This document shows positions 9,612-17,544 of a DNA stretch of 64,000 nucleotides, one piece after another. The notes under the pieces were generated by a model that was given only the letters and a program-made list of their open reading frames with translations, did not search any database and was not told where the DNA came from. Made by a program: the position numbers and the translations under genes. Position 1 is the first letter of the stretch. Every line of letters starts with the position of its first letter. This stretch comes from Bradyrhizobium sp. ORS 285 (lineage in GTDB: Bacteria > Pseudomonadota > Alphaproteobacteria > Rhizobiales > Xanthobacteraceae), in assembly GCF_900176205.1 (NCBI RefSeq), contig NZ_LT859959.1, positions 3,431,001-3,495,000 on the forward strand, given 5' to 3'.

Positions 9612-9642
9612 GCGAGTGAACGAGTTTTCGTTCGCTACTCGC
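9612..9642. terminator. Hairpin between convergent aapP and cysK
   Basis: GCGAGT-GAACGA at 9612-9623 pairs with TCGTTC (9628-9633) and ACTCGC (9637-9642) around a GTTT loop, with a 3-base bulge. This gives a 12-bp stem in the 66-base gap between two convergent genes. There is no long T run on either side, so it may be a weak bidirectional terminator or simply a 3'-end stabiliser. Confidence 0.4.
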
Positions 9643-9651
9643 TACTCGCGC

Positions 9652-10686
9652 TCACACGAACGGCGGCGTGATGCCGCTGCGGCGCTCCAGCCATTCCGGC
9701 ACCGGCAGGTTCTTCGAGCGCATGAACTCCGGGTTGTACAGCTTCGACTGATAGCGCGTGCCGGAGTCGCACAGGATGGTCACGATGGTGTGGCCGGGGC
9801 CGAGCTTCCGGGCGAGCTGCACCGCGCCGGCGACGTTGACGCCGGTCGAGCCGCCCAGGCACAGGCCTTCATGCTGCACGAGATCGTAGATCGTGTTGAC
9901 CGCCTCTTCGTCCGAGACCAGGAACGCGTCATCGACCTTCGCGGTCTCGATCACCGGTGTCACGCGGCCGATGCCGATGCCCTCGGTAATGGAATCGCCG
10001 GGCGTCGATTTGACCTCGCCATTCTTGAACCAATTGTACATCGCAAAGCCGTGCGGATCGGCGCAGGCGGTGACGATGTCCTTGCTCCTGTCCTTCAGAT
10101 AGCGGCTGGTGCCTGCGATGGTGCCGCCGGTGCCGACGGCGCAGATGAACGCATCGACCTTGCCGTCGGTCTGCTCCCAGATCTCCGGGCCCGTCGACTC
10201 GTAATGCGCCTTGGCATTGTCGAGATTGTTCCACTGGTCGGCGAACAGCACGCCGTTGGGCTCGGTCTTGCGCAGCTCGTCGGCAAGCCGGCGGCCGACA
10301 TGCTGATAGTTGTTGGGATTGTTGAACGGCAGGGCGGGGACCTCGACCAGATCGGCGCCGCACAGCCGCAGCATGTCCTTCTTTTCCTGGCTCTGCGTCT
10401 CCGGGATCACGATCAAGGTGCGATAGCCGCGTGCGGCTGCGACCACCGCGAGCCCGATGCCGGTGTTGCCGGCGGTGGCTTCAACGACGAGCCCGCCGGG
10501 CTTCAGATCGCCGCGCTTCTCAGCCTCGAGGATCATCCACTTGCCGGCGCGGTCCTTGACCGACTGGCCCGGATTCATGAACTCGGCCTTGCCGAGAATA
10601 GTGCAGCCCGTCGCCTCCGAGGCGCGCTGGAGCTTGATCAGGGGCGTGTTGCCGATCGCCTGGACGACGTCGTTTCTTATGGCCAT
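9652..10686 (-). CDS. cysK: Cysteine synthase (O-acetylserine sulfhydrylase family)
   Basis: A 344-residue PLP enzyme of the cysteine synthase/cystathionine beta-synthase family. NTPLIKL, the PLP lysine in NPGQSVKDRAG, EATAGNTGIGLA for substrate binding, and GTGGTIAGTSRYLK for the phosphate cradle are all present. It makes cysteine from O-acetylserine and sulfide in the cytoplasm. It is somewhat longer than E. coli CysK and has a distinct C-terminus (NLPVPEWLERRSGITPPFV), typical of the alphaproteobacterial cysteine synthase A-like group. ATG 10686 is preferred to a TTG two codons upstream. The promoter must lie in the short space before the CFA-like operon terminus. Confidence 0.88.
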   Translation of the reverse strand: MAIRNDVVQAIGNTPLIKLQRASEATGCTILGKAEFMNPGQSVKDRAGKWMILEAEKRGDLKPGGLVVEATAGNTGIGLAVVAAARGYRTLIVIPETQSQEKKDMLRLCGADLVEVPALPFNNPNNYQHVGRRLADELRKTEPNGVLFADQWNNLDNAKAHYESTGPEIWEQTDGKVDAFICAVGTGGTIAGTSRYLKDRSKDIVTACADPHGFAMYNWFKNGEVKSTPGDSITEGIGIGRVTPVIETAKVDDAFLVSDEEAVNTIYDLVQHEGLCLGGSTGVNVAGAVQLARKLGPGHTIVTILCDSGTRYQSKLYNPEFMRSKNLPVPEWLERRSGITPPFV

Positions 10687-10768
10687 TTTCAAATACCTTG
10701 GGCAGCTTCCTCAACCAGATCTAGGAAGACCCTAGCCCAGTCTCCAGTGCGGCGTAAGCCGCCGGCCG

Positions 10769-12001
10769 TCAGGCCCCGGATTTGGCGAACACGACCTGCC
10801 TGACGTCGATGTTCCCCGACAGGAAACCTGCTTCGCAGTAGGAGAGATAATACTCCCACAGCCGGCGGAAGCGTTCGTCGAATCCGGCGGGCGTCAAGCC
10901 CGGCCAAGCCGCGCGAAAATTGTTGCGCCAGATCGCCAGCGTCTTGGCATAATCTTCCCCGAAGATCCGCTCGCGGATAACGGGTATGCCAAACCGTTCG
11001 CCAAGCGACTTCAGGATCTGCGGCGTCGGCAACATGCCGCCGGGGAAGACGTAGCGCTGGATGAAATCGACCTCGCGCCGATAGTGGTGAAACAGGCTGT
11101 CCTGGATGGTAATCGCCTGGACACCGGCGAGCCCGCCGGGCAGCAAGCGGTCTCGCAGCTGCGAGAAATATTTCGGCCAGAACTCTTCACCGACGGCCTC
11201 GATCATCTCGATCGAGGCGATGCGGTCGTAACGGTCGCGCTCGTCGCGATAGTCCTGCAGGCGGATCTCCACCTTCTCGGAAAGGCCGGCCTCATGGATG
11301 CGGCGCTGCGCGAAATCGCGCTGCTGTTCGCTGATGGTCAGCCCCACCACCTTGGTGCCGAACGTCTTGGCCGCGTATTCGGCGAAGCCGCCCCAGCCGC
11401 AGCCGATCTCCAGCAGCGTCTGCCCGGGCTTCAGATCGATCGCCTCGGCCAGCCGCTTGTATTTGTTGGTCTGCGCGGCCGTGAGGTCGGTGGTGTGCTC
11501 CTCGAACAGCGCCGAGGAATAGGTCATGCTCGGATCGAGCCAGGACGAGTAGAACGCATTGCCGATATCGTAATGGGCGTAGATGTTGCGCTTCGCCTGG
11601 CGCTTAGTGTTGCGGTTGAACCAGTGCCGCACCAGCTGGGCGAACCGGATCAGCGGCTTGTCTTCCAGCATGGCCTGCAGCAGATGCTGGTTGACGCAGA
11701 ACAGATAAAGAAATTGCGTCAGGTCCGGCGTGTCCCAGTCGCCATTGAGATAGGCCTCCGCAATGCCGATGTCGCCGCCATTGATGATGCCCGCGGCGAA
11801 GCCGTAATTGGCCAGGATCATCGCCGCCGCCGGACCCGGCTCGGCGCCGCCGAGCCGGACGATACGGCCGTCGGGCAGGGTCACGTCGAGCGTTCCCTTC
11901 CTCAGCCGCGAGCCGAAGCCCAGCGCGAGCCGCGGCAGGCGGGGCAGATCGGCGAGCACTTTGTCGATGTTGGCGGGGGTAACTGGGATGACGTCCGGCA
12001 T
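10769..12001 (-). CDS. Cyclopropane-fatty-acid-synthase-like SAM methyltransferase
   Basis: A 410-residue protein of the CFA/mycolic-acid methyltransferase family. The SAM site is LLEIGCGWGGFAEYAA near residue 190. VEIRLQDYRDERDRYD and SIEMIEAVGEEFWPKYF follow in the usual order. It transfers a methyl or methylene group from SAM to a double bond in phospholipid acyl chains at the inner membrane face. Where E. coli Cfa has a bicarbonate-binding Cys in a YTCGY-type motif, this protein has TYSSALF (Ser). That is a mark of the subgroup encoded beside DUF1365 and FAD oxidoreductase genes, and it may make methylated rather than cyclopropane acids. The start is ATG 12001; the frame is open further upstream but without sense. 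It is the last gene of the FAD-DUF1365-CFA operon. Confidence 0.85.
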   Translation of the reverse strand: MPDVIPVTPANIDKVLADLPRLPRLALGFGSRLRKGTLDVTLPDGRIVRLGGAEPGPAAAMILANYGFAAGIINGGDIGIAEAYLNGDWDTPDLTQFLYLFCVNQHLLQAMLEDKPLIRFAQLVRHWFNRNTKRQAKRNIYAHYDIGNAFYSSWLDPSMTYSSALFEEHTTDLTAAQTNKYKRLAEAIDLKPGQTLLEIGCGWGGFAEYAAKTFGTKVVGLTISEQQRDFAQRRIHEAGLSEKVEIRLQDYRDERDRYDRIASIEMIEAVGEEFWPKYFSQLRDRLLPGGLAGVQAITIQDSLFHHYRREVDFIQRYVFPGGMLPTPQILKSLGERFGIPVIRERIFGEDYAKTLAIWRNNFRAAWPGLTPAGFDERFRRLWEYYLSYCEAGFLSGNIDVRQVVFAKSGA

Positions 12002-12107
12002 GGCAGGTCCATTCACGCAAACGGCTCGGCGTCCGCGCCTCCCATGCGGCTGCCGGTGAGGCGCCATCGGGTGATTGGCTGGAGCAGAGCGCGCTGCCCG
12101 TTTCCGG

Positions 12108-12950
12108 TCAGCGCTGAGATATATAAGCGTGGCTGTCGTTTCTCGCCAAGCCGGTATCGGTTCCCGATCCCGTCGTGCCGCCGCGCGGAACGAGCCGGAC
12201 GCCCTTGATCCAGAGCCGCAGCGCCTCCCAATGGATGGCGCCGAAGATCTTCAAGGTGACCAGGGGCAGGGAGCCGAACGCGGCGAGCAGCGAGTGCGAC
12301 GTCAGGCCGCGGCGGCGGCCTGAGAAGGTGGCGGCGAGCAGCGGGCCATCGGCTCCGGTCTCCAGGATCCGCAACTTGACGTTGGCGCCCGGCGGCGTGA
12401 CCCGGAAGTGGTAGCGCATCGCCATGTCGATGAAGGGCGAGACGTAGAAGGTCTTGTCCTGCTCCTGGCGCAGCCCCGCATCGGTGAGCTCGCCCGGCGC
12501 GACCGGCAGCACATAGGGCTTGATCTCGCCGAAGGTGTTGCGGACCTCGTAGATCATCAGCGCCAGCGTGCCATCGCTGCGATAGCAGAAATACACCGAG
12601 AGCGGATTGAAGACGTAGCCGAGCAGACGTGGATAGCACAGCAATAGAACCCGTCCGCCGCTGAGATCGACGCCGTGCTCCGACGCGCAGCTCTGCGCAT
12701 AGGCGAGCAGCGACGAGCCGTCACGAGGGCCATGGTCTCGCTCGTGAAAGCTGTAGAGCGCGCGGCGATTGACGCCGAACAGCGCGGACTGCCGGTCAGC
12801 CTCACCGAGGCGGCCGACATCGATCAGCAGGCTCATCACGCGATACTGGAAGCGATGCGTGGTCGGTCGCATGCGGGCATGCATGACCTCGCCGACATAA
12901 AGCGCGGCTGCCGGCGCCTGCTCGTGCTGTGCTCGTTGGTCCGGGGTCAT
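12108..12950 (-). CDS. DUF1365 domain protein
   Basis: A 280-residue protein matching DUF1365: ALYVGEVMHARMRPTTHRF at the start, then a central LLCYPRLLGYVFNPLSVYFCY block (a hallmark of the family) and DKTFYVSPFIDM. The biochemical role of DUF1365 is not established. It almost always sits between an FAD-dependent oxidoreductase and a CFA-like methyltransferase, as here, so a part in acyl-chain modification or lipid binding is a reasonable inference. ATG 12950, with an AGGA ribosome site, lies 7 bases after the stop of the upstream oxidoreductase. The C-terminal 30 residues are basic and glycine-rich. Confidence 0.85.
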   Translation of the reverse strand: MTPDQRAQHEQAPAAALYVGEVMHARMRPTTHRFQYRVMSLLIDVGRLGEADRQSALFGVNRRALYSFHERDHGPRDGSSLLAYAQSCASEHGVDLSGGRVLLLCYPRLLGYVFNPLSVYFCYRSDGTLALMIYEVRNTFGEIKPYVLPVAPGELTDAGLRQEQDKTFYVSPFIDMAMRYHFRVTPPGANVKLRILETGADGPLLAATFSGRRRGLTSHSLLAAFGSLPLVTLKIFGAIHWEALRLWIKGVRLVPRGGTTGSGTDTGLARNDSHAYISQR

Positions 12951-12957
12951 ATCCTGT

Positions 12958-14271
12958 CTATTCCGCAGCTTCGGCGAGCTCGGCGGGAAGCCCACGCCAC
13001 GGCACGGGCGCGCCGAGTGCCTCCGCCACAGCGAGGCCCGAGCGCAGCCCGTCCTCGTGGAAACCATAGCCGGTCCAGGCGCCGCAGAACCAGGTGTGGC
13101 GCTGCCCCTGAATCGCTGCCAGACGCTTCTGCGCCGCAAAGGCGGCAGCCGTGTATTGCGGATGCTCACAGACATAATTGCCGAAAGTCAGCTCCGGAGC
13201 CGGAGCGAAGGGGGGATTGAGGCTGACGAACAGCGGCTTGTCATGGTCGATGCCCTGGAGATTGTTCATCCAATAGGTCACCGCCACGTCGTTCATCGGA
13301 ACGCCCTCGCGCTGCCAGCGCAGGAAATTCCACGACGCCCAGGCGCGCCGCCGCTTCGGCATCAACCTGCTGTCGCGGTGCAGATAGATCGTGTTGGGCG
13401 AATATTTGATCGCGCCGAGCACGCTGCGCTCCTGCTCATCGGCGTCGGAAAGCATCGCGAGCGCCTGGTCGCTATGTGCAGCGATGACGACGTGATCGTA
13501 GGTCTCGCGATGGCCGCTGCTGTCCTGAACGACGACACCATGGGGCCTGCGCTCGATTGATGTCACGGCGCTGCCAAGCCTGACATGATTGCGGAAGCTC
13601 GCGGTCAGCTTCTCGACATAACGACGGCTGCCCCCCTTCACCGTGCGCCAGACCGGGCGATCATACTGCAGCAACCGATGGTTGCTGAAGAAGGCCACGA
13701 AGTTCTCGGCCGGAAAGTCCAGCATTTCGGACGCCGGTGCCGACCAGATCGCGGCGCCCATCGGCGCCAGGTAATCCGTGAGCAGGCGCGGGGCGAAATG
13801 ATTTTGGCGGAAGTAGTCGCCGAGTGTCAGTCCCTCCAGGCGGCCAGCCTTGAAATCGGCCGTGCTCTGCTCGTTGAAGGTGAGGATGTCCCTGAGCATC
13901 CACAGATAGGATGTCGACAGCAGGTTGCTCGGCTGGGCGAACAGGCCCTTGGCGGTGTCGAACCAGGTGTTGCCGCCGCCTTTCCATTCGAACCGGCCGG
14001 CATCCGCCGTGACGGCGAAGCTCATGCTGCTGTCGACCGTCTCGACCCCGAGATGGTCGAACAGCGCCGTCAATTCCGGATAATTCAGCTCATTGTAGAC
14101 GATGAAGCCGATGTCGACCGACACCGGCGTTCCGGCATAATCGATCGTCACGGTGTGGCTGTGGCCGCCGGGACGGAGATCTCGCTCGTAGACGGTGATC
14201 GGATAACGCTTCGCCAAGGACCAGGCTGCGGCATTGCCCGCAATACCCGTTCCAACCACCGCAACTCGCAT
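12958..14271 (-). CDS. NAD(P)/FAD-dependent oxidoreductase, amine-oxidase fold
   Basis: A 437-residue flavoprotein. The N-terminal dinucleotide fold VVGTGIAGNAAAWSLAKRYP (GxGxxG) and the following ERDLRPGGHSHTV are typical of the amine-oxidase/phytoene-desaturase superfamily. The C-terminal FAD block ends in CGAWTGYGFHEDGLRSGLAVAEAL. It is the first gene of a three-gene operon with DUF1365 and a CFA-like methyltransferase, with a gap of 7 bases to DUF1365. In other alphaproteobacteria such a flavoprotein acts on methylated fatty acids (desaturation on the way to furan fatty acids). I infer a similar role here but cannot show it. The 14272-14570 gap upstream must carry divergent promoters for this operon and for the RND operon. 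Confidence 0.85.
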   Translation of the reverse strand: MRVAVVGTGIAGNAAAWSLAKRYPITVYERDLRPGGHSHTVTIDYAGTPVSVDIGFIVYNELNYPELTALFDHLGVETVDSSMSFAVTADAGRFEWKGGGNTWFDTAKGLFAQPSNLLSTSYLWMLRDILTFNEQSTADFKAGRLEGLTLGDYFRQNHFAPRLLTDYLAPMGAAIWSAPASEMLDFPAENFVAFFSNHRLLQYDRPVWRTVKGGSRRYVEKLTASFRNHVRLGSAVTSIERRPHGVVVQDSSGHRETYDHVVIAAHSDQALAMLSDADEQERSVLGAIKYSPNTIYLHRDSRLMPKRRRAWASWNFLRWQREGVPMNDVAVTYWMNNLQGIDHDKPLFVSLNPPFAPAPELTFGNYVCEHPQYTAAAFAAQKRLAAIQGQRHTWFCGAWTGYGFHEDGLRSGLAVAEALGAPVPWRGLPAELAEAAE

Positions 14272-14570
14272 CGACGTCCCCCCTCAAGTTCACGTGCAAG
14301 TTACGGGGCCGCCGCCAAAGGGTTTCAGAGCGCGTTCCGAACGTCACACCACACCCCTAAATCGCACGCGACAGATGAAATCTTGGTAAGGCTGTCCGCG
14401 CAGACGGAGGGGCGCATTTGCACGAAAACCCGCTGAATTACGGGAGAATCGGCGATTCCTGTGCCATTGTCGGCGGGCCGACGGCCAGGGGACGGGGCAG
14501 CTGCAGGGCTGTCCGGCGCTATGGGCTGCGGCTAGAATGATTCCCAAGACTACAGGGAAGCATCACGCCA

Positions 14571-16094
14571 GTGTCCATCGTGCCGATTGCCGTCGACGAG
14601 CCTTGCCGCGCGTCCGTTCACACGCGGACCGTCGCCGGAAAGCCGGACAACCGCGCGCCGGTTGGCCTGCGGCATTTCGTCCGCTTGATCGCCGCGCTCG
14701 GATTGGCGGCGAGCTCCGCCGGTTGTCTGCTGACGCAGGATATCCCTGATCCCGCCCTCGATCTGCCCAAGCGCTACAAGTCCGCGTCCGGCGCGGACAT
14801 CGCTGCGCCGCCGGCGCTGGATTGGTGGCGCGGCTTCGGCTCCCGCGAGCTGACCCAGCTGATGGAGGAGGCGCAGAGCGTCAACCTCGACATCGCCGCC
14901 GCCGTGGCGCGGTTCAGGCAGGCCGACGCGCTGGCGCGGCAGGCCGGCGCGGCGCTGCTGCCGAGCCTGTCGGCCAACGGGCAGGAGACCTATTCGCGCA
15001 CGTCAGGCTCGAGCTCGAGCGGGCTCACCAACGGCGGCCGCGAGGTCGTCAACTATCAGGCCTCGCTGTCGGCGAGCTATCAGCTCGACTTCTTCGGCCA
15101 GAACCGCGACGCCTTGCAGGCGGCCGAGGAGACGGCGGTCGCCAATCGCTTCGATCGCGATGTCACCCAGCTGACCACGCTGGCCACCGTCGCCAACGCC
15201 TATTTCCAGGTGCTCGCGGCACAGGACCGCATCCGCACCGCCGAGCGCAATATCACCAGCGCCACGCGGGTGCTCGATGCGATTCGCGAGCGGCAGAAGG
15301 CGGGCACCGGCAACGACCTCGATGTCGCCCAGCAGGAGAGCGTGCTCGCCAACCAGAAGGCCGCGGTGCCGCCGTTGCGCCAGACTCTCGACCAGAACGT
15401 CAATGCACTCGCCGTGCTGGTGTCGCGCTCGCCTGAGGGCATCCACATCTCCGGCGGGTCGCTGGACCAGATCAGGACGCCGCGGGTCACGCCGGGGCTG
15501 CCGTCGGAGCTGCTGACGCAGCGGCCTGACATCCGCAGGCAGGAAGCCCAGCTCGCCTCGGCCACGGCGAATGTCGGCAGTGCGCGGGCGCAGTTCTTCC
15601 CGAGCATCCAGCTGACCGGCAATGGCGGCTACCAGAGTGCGGCGCTGGTTTCGCTGTTTCAGCCGCATGCGGCGTTCTTCAGCCTGGCCGGCAGCCTGAC
15701 CCAGCCGATCTTCGACGGCGGCCGGATCCTCGGCAATTTCGAGAATGCCAAAGCGCGCCAGGACGAGCTGCTGCAGACCTATCGCAAGACGGTCATCCAG
15801 TCGTTCACAGACGTCAACAATGCGCTGTTCGCGATCAAGCAGACGACGCTGCGGCTGCAACTGCAGCGGCAGGTCGTCGCGTCCTCCCGCCGGGCCTTCG
15901 AGCTGTCGGAGCAGCAGCTCCGCGCAGGAACCGCCGACATCGTCACTGTCTTGAACACCCAATTGACGCTGTTTCAGGCCGAAGACGTACTGTGGCAGGC
16001 ACAGCTCGCGCGCCTGCAGGCGTATGTGAGCCTGTATCAGGCGCTCGGCGGAGGCTGGGAGCCGCGCATGGAGAAGTCGGCCGATGCTCTTTAA
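14571..16094 (+). CDS. Outer-membrane factor of RND efflux system (NodT/OprM family)
   Basis: A 507-residue TolC-superfamily outer-membrane lipoprotein. A lipobox (ASSAGC, around residues 47-52) follows a hydrophobic stretch. The body shows the duplicated OEP helical repeats, with DWWRGFGSRELTQLMEEA, VNALAVLVSRSP and LLTQRPDIRRQEAQLASATANVG as recognisable NodT-family blocks. It forms the exit duct for the pump encoded downstream. The start at GTG 14571 has an AGGGAAG site; a later start nearer the hydrophobic region is possible. The stop overlaps the adaptor gene by 11 bases. Confidence 0.9.
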   Translation: MSIVPIAVDEPCRASVHTRTVAGKPDNRAPVGLRHFVRLIAALGLAASSAGCLLTQDIPDPALDLPKRYKSASGADIAAPPALDWWRGFGSRELTQLMEEAQSVNLDIAAAVARFRQADALARQAGAALLPSLSANGQETYSRTSGSSSSGLTNGGREVVNYQASLSASYQLDFFGQNRDALQAAEETAVANRFDRDVTQLTTLATVANAYFQVLAAQDRIRTAERNITSATRVLDAIRERQKAGTGNDLDVAQQESVLANQKAAVPPLRQTLDQNVNALAVLVSRSPEGIHISGGSLDQIRTPRVTPGLPSELLTQRPDIRRQEAQLASATANVGSARAQFFPSIQLTGNGGYQSAALVSLFQPHAAFFSLAGSLTQPIFDGGRILGNFENAKARQDELLQTYRKTVIQSFTDVNNALFAIKQTTLRLQLQRQVVASSRRAFELSEQQLRAGTADIVTVLNTQLTLFQAEDVLWQAQLARLQAYVSLYQALGGGWEPRMEKSADAL

Positions 16095-17499
16095 ACCGGA
16101 CGAGAAAGGAGCAGGGGCCGTGAAGCGCGCGCGATCGAGCGTGGCCCGGCGGCTGGTGTCGATCACGATCACGCTGCTGATCCTGGGCGGCCTCGGCTAT
16201 ATCGGCTGGATGGCGATGCAGCAGAAGCAGCAGGCCAACAACCGCTTCGCGCGACCCGACCTGCCGGTGCCGGTGCTGGCGGCATCGCCCGTCATCAAGG
16301 ACGTACCGGTCTATCTCGACGGCGTCGGCGCGGTGCGTGCGTTGAACACGGTCACGGTGCGCTCGCAGGTCGACGGCAAGCTGATCGCGGTCAATTTCGT
16401 CGAGGGGCAGGACGTCAAGAAGGGCGACGTGCTCGCCGAGATCGACCCGGCGATCTATCAGGCGCAATACGACCAGGCCGTCGCGAAGAAGGCCCAGGAC
16501 GAGGCGCAACTCGCCAATCAGAGGCTCGATCTTGCCCGTTACGAGCAGCTGGCGGCCAGTAATGCCGGCTCGAAGCAGCAGGCCGATACGCAGCGCGCGG
16601 TCGTCGCGCAGCAGCAGGCGCTGATCAAGGCCGACCAGGCGGCGATCGACAACACGGCGACGACCTTGAGCTACACCAAGATCGTCGCGCCGATCTCGGG
16701 ACGGGCCGGCCTGCGTCAGGTCGATCAGGGTAATATCATTCACGCGTCGGACACGACGGGCCTCGTCGTGATCACCCAGTTGCAGCCGATCGCCGTGCAG
16801 TTCAGCCTGCCGCAGCAGCAGATCATGCGCGTCAATGCCGCCGCCGCCAAGGGTGCGCTTGCCGTCGACGTGTTCGGCAATGATGGTGTGACAGTCATCG
16901 ACACCGGCACGTTGCGCGGCATCGACAACCAGGTCGATCAGACGACCGGCACGCTGAAGCTGAAGGCGGAGTTTCCCAACGCCAAATTCCAGCTCTGGCC
17001 CGGCCAGTTCGTCAACGTCCGCCTCAAGGTCGAGACCTTGTCCCAGGCGATCACGGTGCCGACCTCGGCCGTCCAGCGCGGGCCTGCCGGCACCTTCAGC
17101 TACGTGATCGGCGAGGGCGACATCGCCTCGGCCCATCCGGTGACGGTGGTGCAGCAGAACGAGAGCGAGGCGGTGATCGCGAGCGGCTTGAGCCCGTCCG
17201 ATCGCGTGATCACGACCGGATTCGCCAATCTCGCCGACGGGGCCAAGGTCGTGGTCGGTCGTGCCGACCAGGCGCCGCAGGTCGATCTCGCGCCGCGCAA
17301 GCGCGGCCGCAATCCGCAAGGAAAGGATCAGGCCAAGGATCCTGCAAAGGACGGGGCGAAGGAGGGCGGTGCGCCTGCTGAAGGCGCGCCGAAAGACGGC
17401 GAGCGCCGTCGTAGACCCCCCGCGGATGGCCAGGGCGATGCCGGCGGCCCGCCTCAGGGACGTGGCGAGCAGGGGCGTGGCGCGAGGCCACAGCCATGA
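16084..17499 (+). CDS. RND efflux periplasmic adaptor (MdtA-like)
   Basis: A 471-residue membrane fusion protein. An N-terminal membrane anchor (about residues 22-40) is followed by DVPVYLDGVGAVRALNTVTV, the lipoyl half-motifs around GQDVKKGDVLAEIDPA, an alpha-hairpin rich in Q and A, and the beta-barrel block GRAGLRQVDQGNIIHASD. These fit the MdtA branch. The last 70 residues are a low-complexity tail rich in Lys, Asp, Gly, Pro and Arg, which most MdtA proteins lack at this length. It links the two RND permeases to the outer-membrane factor and is translationally coupled to the latter. Confidence 0.92.
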   Translation: MLFKPDEKGAGAVKRARSSVARRLVSITITLLILGGLGYIGWMAMQQKQQANNRFARPDLPVPVLAASPVIKDVPVYLDGVGAVRALNTVTVRSQVDGKLIAVNFVEGQDVKKGDVLAEIDPAIYQAQYDQAVAKKAQDEAQLANQRLDLARYEQLAASNAGSKQQADTQRAVVAQQQALIKADQAAIDNTATTLSYTKIVAPISGRAGLRQVDQGNIIHASDTTGLVVITQLQPIAVQFSLPQQQIMRVNAAAAKGALAVDVFGNDGVTVIDTGTLRGIDNQVDQTTGTLKLKAEFPNAKFQLWPGQFVNVRLKVETLSQAITVPTSAVQRGPAGTFSYVIGEGDIASAHPVTVVQQNESEAVIASGLSPSDRVITTGFANLADGAKVVVGRADQAPQVDLAPRKRGRNPQGKDQAKDPAKDGAKEGGAPAEGAPKDGERRRRPPADGQGDAGGPPQGRGEQGRGARPQP

Positions 17500-17544
17500 T
17501 GCGATCGACAGTGACGCGATCGACAAAGTGAGGGGCCAGTCGCG

